Assembly (NCBI GenBank): GCA_948567375.1 | Contig: OX419762.1 | Coordinates: forward strand, 48,713,034-48,777,033 | Direction of reading: 5' to 3' | Length of the DNA stretch: 64,000 bases | From: Lunularia cruciata | Lineage: Eukaryota; Streptophyta; Marchantiopsida; Lunulariales; Lunulariaceae | Program-made: the position numbers and the translations under genes | Notes under the pieces: model-generated | Told to the model about the DNA's origin: nothing | Databases searched by the model: none | The model's input: the letters and a program-made list of their open reading frames with translations, nothing else | Part shown: piece by piece, positions 1 to 13,000 of the stretch | Layout of the letters: each line of letters starts with the position of its first letter | Numbering within the stretch: position 1 is the first letter of the stretch

Positions 1-830
1 AAATAAGGGCCCCCCCAAAGGATTTTCTTGAGGTGTACCAACAGTTGACTTCAAGACGGTGACTCCCTCCTATGAACCACCATGCTTGTAGTAAAAGGAA
101 ACCAAAGAGCCATAAAAAGACCACACAAAAGGAATGAGACTCGCCAAGGATCCACTAGCCTCCCTAAGCTCTCTAAAGATGGATGTATGTGAGACACTAT
201 TAAAAGTGTTCTCGACATCCACTTGTAGGACGACCTACTCCAGATGGATATCTAGGAGTGCTCTAATGCCTAGAGATATAGTCTCACATCCTCCCGGTGT
301 AGCTACTCCAAATTAATGTGGACTAAGGTGCTATCGAAAGTGAGAACGATGTTGAGGGACAATGGTACAACTGACCAAATGCAAAAAGATCTCTCCAATA
401 GCAATCGGTCTAATGCCTCCCGTGTCCTTCTCCATTGCGAGAAGTCGACTAGCACCTAACACCCGCTTAACAAACATAGGAATGTCTCCTCTTGCTACTA
501 CTGCAGCCACCTGAAACAACTTAGTAAAACTACTAGAAGGATCGTTTGCCTTGAAGCAATCTCTAAGGTGCTCATAAACCATCCTTGACAAGCCTCTTGA
601 GGAAAGGCGAAGGGCAGTGCACAATGCTTGTGCAAATAGCGACCTATGAAGACATAAAGGTTGCTCAAGCTGATAATCTAAGACCTCTAGTGGTAGTCCC
701 TCTATTGCTATAGGATGTAGTGAGCGTAGGGAAGAGATGGTCTCATCAGTAAGACTCGCTATAGACAAAGAATGTAGCGCTCGTGCTGCTCTACTAAACT
801 CTCTTGCCTGACCCAATGTCCTACATCATT
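1..830 (-). pseudogene. LINE-like reverse transcriptase fragment, decayed
   Basis: On the minus strand, frames between about 816 and 1 read as the first part of a reverse transcriptase of the LINE-like type common in plant genomes. Visible motifs are GGIRPIAIGEIF, then FGVATPGGCET, then a palm motif A with LQVDVENTFNS, whose aspartate is the first catalytic residue. The frame is broken by a TAG at 235-237 where the family usually has tryptophan, and by a frame change near 330. The catalytic YADD-type box would lie outside the window. It reads toward the window start, so the element is cut by the window edge. It is a dead mobile-element remnant, not a host gene. The family assignment is secure; the exact clade is not. 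Confidence 0.75.
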
Positions 831-1061
831 GTAATCGAGTGGAATCTGTGGTATCCTATGGTGATGCCTATCTCCTAAATCATGTAGCCCTAATAGACTC
901 CTCTTGAAGGGATGCCCAATCCCCCACTCGGAATTGATGAAATCTAGCAGCCACCTCTCTATGCCCCGGACGTCCCCCTCTAGCATAACAAAGACACCAT
1001 CGAGGGAGTAAGAGGAATAGGAACCATGCTAACTCGTCCAAGGGATCAGGTGCCAAACGGT

Positions 1062-1440
1062 CTAGTGGTAGGCAAAAGCCTGTCTAGCCTCATCATGGAC
1101 TGTGCGGGGTAGCCTATGGAATAGACATGGACATGGAAAACTAGTCTCAAATAACCCCAAAATGCAACCCGCCTGAGAAGCTAACCATTCCCACAACTCG
1201 ATTGGTATGCTTGGAACGATCAACAAAGGTATAGAAGAAGCGTGCTTAATCCTGAGTGTCACTGCTGTCGATGTGATTGCTCGTCTCACGTGGGCATCCC
1301 AAGTAGTCCAATCATAGTCCTTGTGCATCCTTCCCACATAGGTCTTTACCCCTTGCGAGGTAAAGCGTCGGTGACACACCGGGCATGGTGTATCCCAACC
1401 CGCTCTAGGCAACCCCACATGGGAAGGTGTAGCCATGGCT
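1062..1440 (-). pseudogene. N-terminal part of the same LINE-like element, zinc-finger region
   Basis: Upstream of the reverse transcriptase fragment on the same strand, a frame carries PCPVCHRRF followed by a histidine pair region, a C2H2-like zinc finger of the kind that precedes the reverse transcriptase in this LINE-like family. After it comes DAHVRRAITSTAVTLRIKHA, then FHRLPRTVHDEARQAFAYH, then a TAG stop. The segment between here and 830 continues the homology in shifted frames (for example in the minus frame at 759-986). This is read as one broken ORF2-like gene spanning about 1440 to beyond 1. The start codon is uncertain because the element is degenerate. Confidence 0.55.
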
Positions 1441-2602
1441 AGCACAAGAATAATGATAGTAACACATGCTGCTCCTCTCCATATCTCCCCATATCTGCAA
1501 AACCACAACCCCTCACATCCCAACTCACATAAGAAAACAATCACTCCAAACCCTAAAATCTATTAACTCTCATAACTTTCAATTTCCATCTCCAAAATTT
1601 TCAAACTAAATTCCCATGGAACTTAATCATGAAAACCAAGAGATTGGAAATGAAAAACCCTGACCCATCACTTTCAATGTATAATGATCACTCTAAACTC
1701 TAAAAAATCTAAAAATCCTCATAACTTTCTACTCCATTCTCCATAGTCTTCAATCGAGGTGCCAATGTAACCAAAATTGAAAAACGAATAGACTATTCAC
1801 TCGAATGCTACGTGCTAGAGAGCACTCAGAAATTACAAATATTGTCTCATTGTCTCTCCCTCTCCTCTCCCGTCTCCACACTCTCCCGCTGTCCCGCCAG
1901 TCCAAATACAGACCAATATAGTAAGAAAGTAATAGCTTAACTCTAGCATTTTAGCAGATTATTGAGAAGTGTGCCATCGGAAAGTATTAACTTAGCGGGG
2001 GTTATAAAGGTCTTTTCCTTTCTGTAAAGGTCCTGAAGGAAATTTATGGGTAAGTTATGGGTAAATTTTAGAAAAAAAATTTGTTCAAGGGAAACAAGAT
2101 TTTCATAAAATTTTACCAAAATATTAATTAAAGTATTTCCTTGTCTGCTTTAGATTTACATTGTTTTATTCACAAATTTTTTGTTCTGGTAGGTATAGAT
2201 CCAATATCAATTTTTCATATGATTCATTTAAGTTCACTATACAATCCACGCTATAATATAATTAAATAATTTTAAGAACTGAAAGCTCCAAAAATTTCAT
2301 CACCCATAAAATCTTTTAAAGGGATCTACGGGTAAACCAATATCACCAGTCGAAACCGTGAAGTCTGAAACCTCTAATGTTCACCTTTAGATTTTCTTTA
2401 TTTCTTCATTGTAAACTGCTTTGTTGCTTTCCCTTTGTGTGACCATATTCTAGACAGCGTGTGTCCATTGCAGAGGGCAGTGGCTGGTGCAATCCATAAG
2501 AGATCAATCACATTACGTGATGATTCTTCGAATGCTCCAGTTGTGTGTAGACCGTACTACTTGCATAGCTCGGATCTCTTAGGTGCGGTAGTGCAGATTT
2601 CT

Positions 2603-2710
2603 CATATAGACTCTATTGGGACTTAGCCCCATATTACCTCTTTTTTCTCTCCCTTGTGCGGCTTGATGGGGTCTTCACGTCCTCTGTTTTTCCTATGCGA
2701 TCATTTTTCT
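2603..2710 (+). repeat. Dispersed direct repeat, copy 1
   Basis: A stretch containing ACTCTATTGGGACTTAGCCC, then TTGTGCGGCTTGATGGGGT and CTATGCGATC, is matched in the same order, with many changes, by 4840-4935. The two copies are about 2.2 kb apart and in the same orientation. I cannot tell whether they are remnants of a transposable element or a local duplication. Confidence 0.55.
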
Positions 2711-4839
2711 TCTTTGTGTGACCTTCGGTAGTTGTCCTATTTCGGTTCTATTAGCCTCATAGGAAATGGAAGGATTTCTATCTCTTGATTCAAAATAGAT
2801 AGGTTTAAAGAACCATATTTATAGATCAGTATGGTTCCTTCTAAATCCGTTTATGTTGGGAGATTTTGGTTATACTAAGCATCAGCATAGGTGGTTGATG
2901 AAGCCTTTCTCATTGACTAAATTCAAGTGATTTACAATGGTTCTAAATCAAGAAACATCCATGGTACATGTAACCAACAAGCATTTGGCACATTAAAGAT
3001 CAATTTTGACATGTGCCCTATCATAAATTAGGTTTCAAAGATAGTGCATGCAAGTTGTATAATCCATAATATTTTATCAAAACAAAAACAAGATTGAGGT
3101 GTTAAATTCGTCCATACTGATTTATGTCACGTTCAACCAAATATAAACATTTTAGATAACAAAAAGAAGAGGAGAATTTTGGCAGCGAAGTTTACTATCA
3201 ACTTCTTGAACATCTTGTAGTCTCTATTTACTAAAGGTGACTATACCGTAGTTTGCATGTGGTAACTATAATTTGACCGATTTTGAGTTGTATATTATGG
3301 TTTCACGTCTTTCATGTTACTCCAAGATCTTATAAATCCATGGTCTCTATGGTTTCTACAATCAAGGCTTCATCACCTACTTGGAAAGTCGTTTGAGAGT
3401 CATCCTTAAAACGGTTGATAGTTTTTCTTGAATCATCTTTAAATATTTATGTGAGTGGTGAGGATCAGAACTGAACTCCCCTCCAAGTTCTAACTTTTAC
3501 CATCGATGTTTCTTCAACTTGGCTAATATCTATATACAAACCTCAATCAATATCTAAGTAAAGATTTCTGCTAACCTAAACATCTGATGAGTAACCTCTA
3601 CCGAAAGTGTAATTGCTGACTTGAGTTATCAGTTTGTGTGTTAAAGTGGATAGATACTGAAAGTAATTTTCCTTTTAAAATTGAGTACCATAATCTGTAG
3701 TGTGTGATATATCTCCGTTGCCATATGGCATCTCCTTCGATGAATCTCTACCGTCATATCGCAACCGTTAATTTTGGTTCAATGATAGCACAGAAGTAAA
3801 TAACGGGATGCTGTATAAGTGTATAGGGATTGGAAACCAGAGAATTCCGGGTTTTGCAAGACATTTTCCTCAGTTACAGTATCACGGATATATAGAAAGC
3901 CATATATACAGAAATACTTCCTTCTGTATTGGAAGCAATCATCACATCTCCATAACTTCTCCGCGACAACTCATAAATGATAACTTGCATTCTCGACTCC
4001 AACGTTCCCAAATTTAGTTTCCTAGCTAATCTTAGAGCTCAATTTGATAATTGCGGTTCTTATATATCAAAGATTTTTGGTAATAGTTTTATGGTGAATA
4101 AATATATCTTCAGAACACCTCATAGTTCATGACCAGATATTTTTCTAAAGATCATCACGATAAGAAACCTGCATAGCAATAATCATAAACCCATCTAGAG
4201 ATCGCCATGATATGAGATGATACATAGCAATAATCATAGAGCCACTTGAAAAATACACCATTGTAAATAGAGGACTTGAATCCCATAAATTAAATTGTAT
4301 GGTAAATATGAGTTTCATTTTTTTTTCTTTAAATTGATATTTCTGAATATTAAAATTCTACTCTTGTGTAATATAATTTGCCATTCAGATTTTTGTTTAT
4401 GTGGGTGAACGTTCGAATAATACAGGATCTAAACGAAAGCAAAAATAATACTTGACAACGTGCAAAATTTGGTTTCTTTGACTTCAAAATCATCAATATT
4501 TCGCTGTAATCACATGGCGATCATTGAGATATGATGTCCTAGATTTTGAAACGCCTTCAACTAAAAAAGGGAAAAAGAAAAACTTATTCGATCTAGGTCC
4601 GGTGGCAAGCGTGAGAAACGAGAAGACTCCATTTGCACCTCTTCTTAGGGAATCCGGAGTAAAATCCAATTTATATACTTTTCCAAGAGTTCAGAGAACA
4701 AAATCCTTCTCACTCTACCTTTCTTGGTAGGCACTGCATGTAGCTTTAGCTCGTGGCCAGGGGTTTTTTTTCTCGACTTAATTCACAATGAGGCGACAAT
4801 TGCACATAAGGAAGGCATTCAAAGGAACATTCTACAAAT

Positions 4840-4935
4840 TGTACTCTATTGGGGCTTAGCCCTATTTTGTCTCACCCTTGTACGGCTTGAGGGGGTTTCC
4901 CTTCCCTTCCCTCGTGTTTTCTACGCGGTCGCCCT
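4840..4935 (+). repeat. Dispersed direct repeat, copy 2
   Basis: Diverged counterpart of 2603-2710, with ACTCTATTGGGGCTTAGCCC, then TTGTACGGCTTGAGGGGGT and CTACGCGGTC. It lies about 430 bp upstream of the REF/SRPP start codon, so it could be in that gene's promoter or leader. Confidence 0.55.
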
Positions 4936-5367
4936 TTCCCAGAAGGTTCTGAGGAAAAGATTCAACGGAGGGTTCATTCTTCAGCCCGACGTAAGAGATC
5001 ACGCGATCTCGGGACCTCCCTGCCAAGTCAGCCTGAACCACGTCGTGACGGTGACGCGTGGGTCAATGATCAACAGTGGAATGCCAAGAGGATGCTTCTG
5101 TATGGTGGGCTGCCGTGAAATGAGACCCTTTGGAGTGATCGATATAGTTGAGCTGTCACAGCGCGCCTTTCTTGCCATGGACTTCTATAAGTCGGATTGT
5201 TCCTCTGCTCCTCTTCCGCGTGCTGAAGAGTTTAAAGTTCACATTTCAATTTAGAGTTAACGGACCGTTCAAAGGAGGAGGACACTTACGTTTTGGGTAT
5301 TGAATCTCAGCAAATTTGTCAATTTCGTGTGAGGTTTCTGGGAACGTTGCCAGTCCGATTTGTTGGT

Positions 5368-7221
5368 ATGGGTGGAGAAATGACACAGGAGAGCGTCATG
5401 ACGGGCGAAACGTCGGGATCCGGTTACGAGCAGGTATGTCGCTGATGAACCTTTGGAGCCTTGAGAAGGTCGCTCCTTTTGGTCAAAGCTTGAGAGGCGG
5501 ATAGGCTGCTTGCAATTTGAGGCGATCGGGACTATGCTTCCCAGTTAACTTCACAATTCGATTGGATTACTAAAACTTGACTGTATGCTTGAGAAGCGGC
5601 CAGATGTTATTTAGGGCTCGATAGTTCTAGACTTTGTTGGTACGGCGGTAGTAATGCAAGTGGGTATTATAGTCTGCTCTTACTCGACTAAGCGTCCCGA
5701 CGCGACGTTGGGTTTCAATCAAGAGATTGCTGCTGGGATCTCACTAAAATGGTCTTTGGATGTAGTTTGGAACCCAAACGGTTAATCTGTTTGTGAGAAA
5801 GTACACGCCTTCTTCTGTGAATTGCATTTCTTCTTTGTCAAGTAATAGCACCCAGTTCAGGAATAGGCACTGGATCACAGTGCTCTGGGTGACTGCACGT
5901 AGAGTTGTTTGCATTACGACTTAGGTAGGGGCCCGTGTCCTCCTCTGCGTTAGATTACGGGCAGAATAAATTGGATCTACGGTTAAAATCCAAATTGAAA
6001 AATTATTATGTTTCGGACAGAGGTTAGGTCAGTCGAGGAAAAAGACCAAATCTGGACTCTTTCATGGCTGTTCTATAGAATAAGTGATAACTGGCACTTA
6101 GATTGTTGAGGTGTCTGAGAGAACCTGGTTGAAAAGAGCATATGAATTACAAACAGTAACATCGCTGAGAAAGGGGACAAGTTACAGTTTGTTCTCCTTT
6201 CAAATCTATGACCTTGGGTGACTCATGACGTGACAGACGTGAAAGTATAAGAGACGAATGCTGGTAATCATCTGGCCATCTAGTTATACAAGAATACCAG
6301 GAGCAAGGCTTATCTGTAGCTTGCTTTCTATGTTAACAATTGGAGGAGATATTGTTTCTTCGCTTCGTTTGCATCCGCAGACGCATGACCTTAAAACGCC
6401 TACTAGTTAGTGTTCGTTGTTTTATGGATTTGTCCTTGATTTCTTTTCTTATCACGTCTGCAGGTTCCAGAGTCTGATCTCAAGTACCTTGAGTTTCTCC
6501 GAATCGCAGCCATTTATGGAACAGCGTTCGCTATGAACATGTATGAAGTGGGAAAGGAGAACTCTGGCTCCCTGAAGTCAAGGGTGGAGGAAGTGGAGGG
6601 AAGAGTGAAGTCTGTCGTCGGACCGATAGCTGAGAGAGTCAAGCCTTATGAGGTCCTGCAGTTTGTGGATAGAAGGGTGTGTATTCTGTTTCATGCTACC
6701 GTTGCTTTTTGTGGACGTTCTCTTCTTTCTGCAGAAACGTTTTGTTCAGGTGGAAGAGTTTCCGAAAATGCATGGTTCTGTCCTTCATCTTTGAATCTCA
6801 TGTAGAAAACGAAACTTTTTTGCAGGTTGATGATACAGTCCACATTTTGGATGCCGTACTGCCTGACTCAGTGAAAGAAAAAGCCTATCAAGCGACAGAT
6901 GCAGCAAAGGCCGTTGTAGGCTCTTTTGTTAATGACGTGCAACAAAATGGAGTTTACAGCACGGCACGAACGTATATTGCACATTGCGAGCCAGTCGCTC
7001 ATGCTTACGGCAGTCAAGCGTGGAGATCGGTGCAGTCACTTCCCCTCGTTCCTCAAGCGCTGGGAACTGCTCGCATGGGTGCTGAAAAGTTGAACCAAGT
7101 TTTGTTGTCTTATCGGGATAGTCAGCTTCCTCTTTCAGCGTATGTTCCACTTCTACCTTTGAATTACTTGGACACTGAGTCGGATGAACCAGCAGAAGAA
7201 CATCAGTTTCGAATTCGGTAA
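5368..7221 (+). CDS. REF/SRPP-family protein (rubber elongation factor / small rubber particle / stress-related protein)
   Basis: Three exons: 5368-5433, 6464-6676 and 6826-7221, giving 224 residues. Both introns (1030 and 149 bp) have GT-AG ends and phase 0. Exon 2 encodes DLKYLEFLRIAAIYGTAF, then GKENSGSLKSRVEEVEGRVK and SVVGPIAERVKPYEVLQF, which is the diagnostic core of the REF domain. Exon 3 continues with VDDTVHILDAVLPDSVKEKA and a helical tail ending in an acidic stretch. Family members coat lipid droplets or rubber particles, are peripheral with no signal peptide or membrane helix, and are linked to stress and lipid storage; here that is inference from homology. The length is normal for the family. 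I chose ATG 5368; an in-frame ATG at 5380 is four codons further in. The first exon is inferred from an in-phase donor (CAG/GTATGT) and is the least certain part. Confidence 0.85.
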
Positions 7222-10019
7222 ACGTGAAGAAGGTTTGTAACTTACACCGATGTGTCAACTCTGGGACGCACAGGCATCCTCAACACTGTTGCCAAACTAG
7301 CGCTCTGTTATCCAGCACGATGGAAGAGGGAGTAGATGGAGATTTATAGCCGATGCTGTGGAACTAGGGATGGAGATGGACATATGAAGGCCATTAATGT
7401 AGTGTATATTACAAACTTGTACAATTGTGTAGCCTATGCTATACTTCTTGTGGGAAGAGGATGGTGGAGTAGAAGTAACGTGGGACATGATTTTTCAAAA
7501 GTAGAAATTATCGTATGGCGTGATTTTTCCATATGGAAGTTCTTTGTGTCAAGAGAAAACTGTGACAAGGTGATATATATACGTAATCGGAACCTCTGAA
7601 TTTGGCTGACTATCTTAGTCTTGACTCGTAGTTATCCACATCTGTCGTTTCCGTAGCATATTATTGATCAGATATTTCTAGCTGGCCGAGTGATTTTCTC
7701 CTCACTCTGTTGATGTACTTGTACATAGAAACAAGCTCCTTTTATCAGTTCCCATCCGATTTGAACTTGCATTTGCGAGGTACTGTTCTCTGGTTTTAAT
7801 TGTAAATCACTATTTTTGAGCTATTAAGCTGTGTTAAACCTGAATATCAGTGAATTGCCGGTCACATGATGAAGTTCCCTGAGATGCGGTATCCAGCTAC
7901 CTTAGTTGCTGAATACCGTATATAGTACAGCAGCTGTACTTTTGCTCGGATCTCGCTATCTTGAAAGCTATTTAGAATGCTTTCTTTTATCTCAGGAAAA
8001 ATAATCATTCTGATAGTTAGTTGAAGTATTGGAAATTAGGAACGTGAAATCACCTCCTTTTCAGGTTAGAGTCTTAATTTGTGTGCGTGGTAGTGGTGTA
8101 CTTACTAGCTCGCATGCCAAATTTGCCTGGCATTCCTAAGTCCTTTTAGCAGTTGAGGAAAAGAAATGAATGAACAGCCTACAAGCGTTGGTTTGTATCT
8201 CAAAGTGCAGATCATGATTCAACAATCATTCAGCAAAGGTCAGCTTCCAATTCTAGGTGGACGGTCGGGTCTAATACTTCACCCTTACAGGACAGTGCGA
8301 TGTGGGTCACATACTCATACAACATAAGCTTGTGTCTAATACCAGTGATCACTACTGAGTGACGATGAAGAGGGTACTGATAAGAAATGGTAAGGGCAGG
8401 GCCTTCGTGTTACTCATTCTATTGCCGGTAGTTACTGGACTATTGCAGGCACCAGAGTTCTGCATTACCCTTCTGTCAATAAATTCCTTATGCACCTTAT
8501 TTCCAGATTTCTGCGACTTCTCTGCAGACAGGTTTGCTGCTGCTCTTAAACTATCATACAGTCAGAATTATTCTGTTTCTTTAAAGCGAACTAAGCGCAT
8601 CTCTTCCTCTGAACACTCTCAGTTCCACTTCGCTTCTCTCTCATACTTCTCACTCGATATTAAATCGTTCTTGAGTCACCGTCCCATTCACTTCAAGTAC
8701 CCATCAGTCCTGAGCATCCGTTCTGTGACCTGGATAGAACTTTGGATGAGATGTTCATTGCGGTTACCGTCTGGGTACCATACCATATATCATTGGCACT
8801 AGTAATTTGGGAATTGTAAACTTTTTGTGTACTTAAGTCCCCTATCAAGACCCACGGTGAGGCATCGAGTACTCTGACAGCATATACTAATATATCCAAG
8901 AGTATAAATTCTTTACTTTCAGAAGTAACCGTGTTCATTTTGACGTTGGATCAAAATTTATTCTGTACCAAGCCATGCAGGCCTATTCGACTACAAGAAG
9001 TAGCTATTGGAGTGAAACCTCTTCGAATGCAAGGTGCAGCGAAAGGCAAATGCAAGTCGAGTTCTTATGACCAGGTCTGAAGCCGACAATGTTGCAAGTG
9101 GCTGTGGGATCTCGGAGTGATTATCTTGTATCTATAAAAGAGACATTTTTGTCACGCAGGTAACCTCACGGATCAGGTACTTAAGAGAATCATATTCATT
9201 AGTCAAAGCAAGTTTCAATTTATAATATTTTGATTGCGGACGTCGAAAGAAGGCATACAAAAATCACATTCTAAACTGAAAGAGGATGGCACTACTATCT
9301 CAGCTTTTCCGCTAACCAATTCATGTGCTTGAGTTCTTACTCCTTAGAAGGAATTTCCAGCTAGTGACGTGACCTAGTCATTTGGAATGATATATGCACA
9401 TCTATGACCTGGGCTCGAGTTATGAAACAAGGATGATTCTTGTATCAGCACTCGCGGTTCAAACACCATTCCAAAACTCGTTGAACAAATCAAGACGAAA
9501 AGTAGGTCCCTCATTAGATGAATCCTGTTGCTGAGAACGGGAACTTCATCAAGTTGTAGTACTTACAGAGCTTCATTGGTACAAAAATCCTCTCATCTGA
9601 CGTCCAATTCGACATGTGGCTTGGACGAGATGATGGACAAGAAGCTGAAATCAACAAAATAGGCACCCATAGGTAGTTAGAAAGCTACAAATTTATAGCC
9701 CCAAGGTCAAAGCTAAAGAAATTACACAAAGATTCTCCGGAGCAAGCAAATGCCACTTTAATAGCCTAACTAGACAGTCTGGAGCTACATGTAGGGGTTT
9801 AGGGTATCATTCTACTACTAAAGAGTGACATCTCACTGCTTGCAACTAAACCTGTTCAACCTGTTCAACGTGCACATCACTCGCAACTAAACCTGAAAGT
9901 TCCATCCAGACTTAAGTGTCCCTATGGTTGATGGAGTGGCCAACCTGGTGATGAGTAGCACTTTGAGGATATCGAACTGAAGCCATGGCTTTCACTTATC
10001 CCACATAAACCCAAAAAGA
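7222..10019. other. Intergenic DNA between the two host genes
   Basis: It contains the 3' ends of two convergent genes. Open frames such as 7336-7599 and 8359-8802 have no recognisable domain and no matching exon neighbours, so I do not call them. I see no repeats or RNA genes that I can support. Confidence 0.5.
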
Positions 10020-13000
10020 TTACACTGGGGAATCTCCATCGGCGAAAGTCCTCTCTTTAGTTCGATTCAAAATCTCGAGCACTTCTTTTACATCTGGACG
10101 CTTCTGATACGCATCTTGAGTGCATAACATTCCCGCCTGTAAGGTCAAAAGCATTTGATTCTTCTTCCCGACTTCCTCAAACTCAACTCGCAACTTCTGG
10201 TCGATGACTTCCTCTGGCATATTTGCCTCACGCACCCATCCAACAAGAGTCTCTTCCTCCCCAAAAGCACTCACGTTCCCAGATGGGTGCTGTCCGGTCA
10301 CAAGCTCCAACAGGATCACACCAAAGCTGTACACATCCCCCTTGATAGAAAATCTGTTGTTGGGAGAGATACACTCTGCGACAAACGGAAGGAACGGTTG
10401 GACAGTGGGGATCGCAATAAGACATCGAATAGCAGGTGAGCAGTGCCATGCAAGATGGACCGTCTACAAACAAACGGAGAGGAAAGGATAACAGTTTCAT
10501 GAACTTCAAATATGAAGTACCTGGTGCAATGTAGTCTCTAGTGCCGATGGTAAGAGCAGTTTCCATAGCTTCTTCGTCTCCCTCTTTAACCGCGTCCGGC
10601 ATTATCAACCGAGCTAAACCGACGTCAGCAATTTTTGGAGAGAATTCTTCGTCTAGCATGATGTTACTCGGTTTCAGATCTCCGTGTATGACGGGCTCCC
10701 CTCGCTTCTCCTCGCAATCATTGTGCAGAAAAACTAACCCCTGAGCTACACCCAGAGCTATTCTGAGCCGAACATCCCAAGTTAGCTTGTTCTCCTCTCC
10801 TGGTTCACCCCCATACATCTGGTCGTGCAAAGTTCCGTTCTCCATGAAATCGAAAACTAGCGCTTTGGTATCCAGATTCCAACAGACACTGAGAGTTTTC
10901 ATAAGATTTTGGTGACGTAACTTTCCCAGAAAATCTATTTCACGGTATTGGTCCTTCTTATCCCAAAGGTTGGTACCACTTTTCTCCTTCTCGAGTTTCT
11001 TCACCGCGATGAGAGCACCTCCTGGCAAGATACCTTTGAAGACAGTGCTTCTAGTACCCACCCCGATGATGTTGGCCAAGCTGAACGCGTCGGTTGCCTT
11101 CGTGAGATCGTGCACAGTGACCTTCAGTTGCTGAACGTGGGGCATCTCCGGGCCGAGGGTCTTCCTATGGTACTCGATGACCTTGGTGAAGAGACAGTAC
11201 CAAGTAGTGACTCCGATGCCTACGAGAATCACCCCGATAACAGCGGATGTGACAGCGAACCAGCTACACTGAAAGCCCTGACACTTGCTCTCGTTAGTTT
11301 CTAGTGAGCAATTTCTGCCAATTTGGTAGCCACAAAGTCGAGGATTTCCCCAGAAGGAATCTGCCGTGAGGTTGCTGCGGAAGACCCCGGAGACCGGAAT
11401 AGGTCCCTCCATGTTGTTTGCGGATATATTGAAGTAGACCAGATTTGACAGCAGCGCCAGTTGTGAGGGAATTTCTCCACAAAGATGATTGTGAGACAAG
11501 TCCAAAGACTCAAGTGCTGTGCAATTGGCGAAACTGGCAGGGACTCTATAAACAAAGCTGTTGAATGACAAATTCATGCTCTGCAGTAAGACTAAATCTC
11601 CTAATTCTACGGGCATAAGGCCAGAAAAATGATTACTGGCAAGATTGAGCCCGACCCTGAGACGGGTGAGCTTCGAGATCGCTGATCCCGGAAGGTCACC
11701 CGAGAACCTGTTGCTCGCCATATTCAACTCTACAAGATTAGTGCAATTACCAATGCTGCTGGGAAAACTCCCTGTGAAGTTATTGTTGCTGATCGAAAGC
11801 TTAGACAAACGAACCAGCTGTCCAATCTCAGAAGGAATTTCACCATCCAAGATATTATTAGTGAGAACCAGTTCCTCTAAGCTCACTAAGCTGAACAATT
11901 CCAGAGGAATGGGACCGGTCAACCTGTTATTGGCCAAATTCAGCCTCTGAAGATTTGTGAAGTTACCGATGGAGACCGGGATAGGACCACCCAAATGGTT
12001 TCCCGAAAGGTCGATCCTCGTTAAGTTGCCAATCCCTTGCAGAAAGTCGGGGAAGACTGAACCAAATCTATTATCTTGTAAAGAAATGAACTGCAAGTGC
12101 CGTAATGAACTGAACCCGGACGGGATGAGGCCACTCAAGTGGTTAGTATTGAGCTGCAGATCCACGAGCGCCGAGCAGTTGCTCAAAGTGTCCGGAATTG
12201 ATCCTGTGAAGGCGTTGTTCGACAGGTATAGGCTTTGCAGATTAGTCAGGAATCCAAGCTCCGGTGGAATGGGCCCCAACAGCAGATTTACTGACAAGTC
12301 AAGCACTTGCAATCTCGAGCAGTTACCTATAGCTGGAGGAATCATTCCAGTGATCTTGTTCTTTCCCAGGCCAAGAACCTCAAGATTCCGCAGAAATCCC
12401 ACGTTGTCAGGAAGTGACCCGCTGAGGTGGTTGTCACTAAGCACAAGTTCTCTCAAAGACGTACTATCAGCCACCGAGAAGGTAATTAAACCCGACAAAG
12501 AGTTGCCCTGTAGGTACAAATTTTCTAGGCTTCGAGAGCCCCACAAATTTGGCGGAATTTCTCCATTGAGTTGATTGAGCGAGAGGGACAAAATTTGTAG
12601 CAGAGGTAGCTTGCCTAGCGAGGCGGGTAGCATACCGCTGAGCTGGTTCTCATCAAGCTGCAGAATGGTCAAATTCGCCAACAAGCCCACAGACGCTGGA
12701 ATACTACCAGTAAGGTTATTGCCCCTGACAGAAAGTTGTGATAGACTTGAGACTAACTCTATCTCATATGGGATACTTCCGGTCAACAAATTGTCATCAA
12801 GCAGTATTGTCTGCAAATTTGAGCAATTCCCGATGGTGCTTGGGATTTCCCCAGTTAGCTGATTGCGTGATGCAGCTAGGAACACCAGGTTCGACGACTT
12901 CTCAGAGAAGATTGGAATCGGACCCGAAAGTTGGTTGCCTGAAACTTGTAGGGTAGTTAATTCTTCCAAGTTGTTCACAAATTTTGGGATCTCACCGGTA

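Larger units (their letters stand above)
1550..5367. other. AT-rich intergenic DNA upstream of the REF/SRPP gene
   Basis: I see no supportable gene here. Short open frames exist (for example 3808-4017 and 4724-5254), but they match no family I recognise and lack partner exons. The only structure I can support is a diverged duplication (listed separately at 2603-2710 and 4840-4935). The last several hundred bases before 5368 probably include promoter and 5' leader of the REF/SRPP gene. A TATA-like run at about 4670-4678 is one candidate, but it is far upstream. Confidence 0.5.

Noticed and set aside
4724-5254. 176-codon open frame upstream of the REF/SRPP gene
   Set aside because: No recognisable domain, overlaps the dispersed repeat at 4840-4935 and is more likely promoter or leader sequence.
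8359-8802. 147-codon open frame between the host genes
   Set aside because: Starts in a hydrophobic run that mimics a signal peptide, but the rest has no family resemblance and no splice partners.
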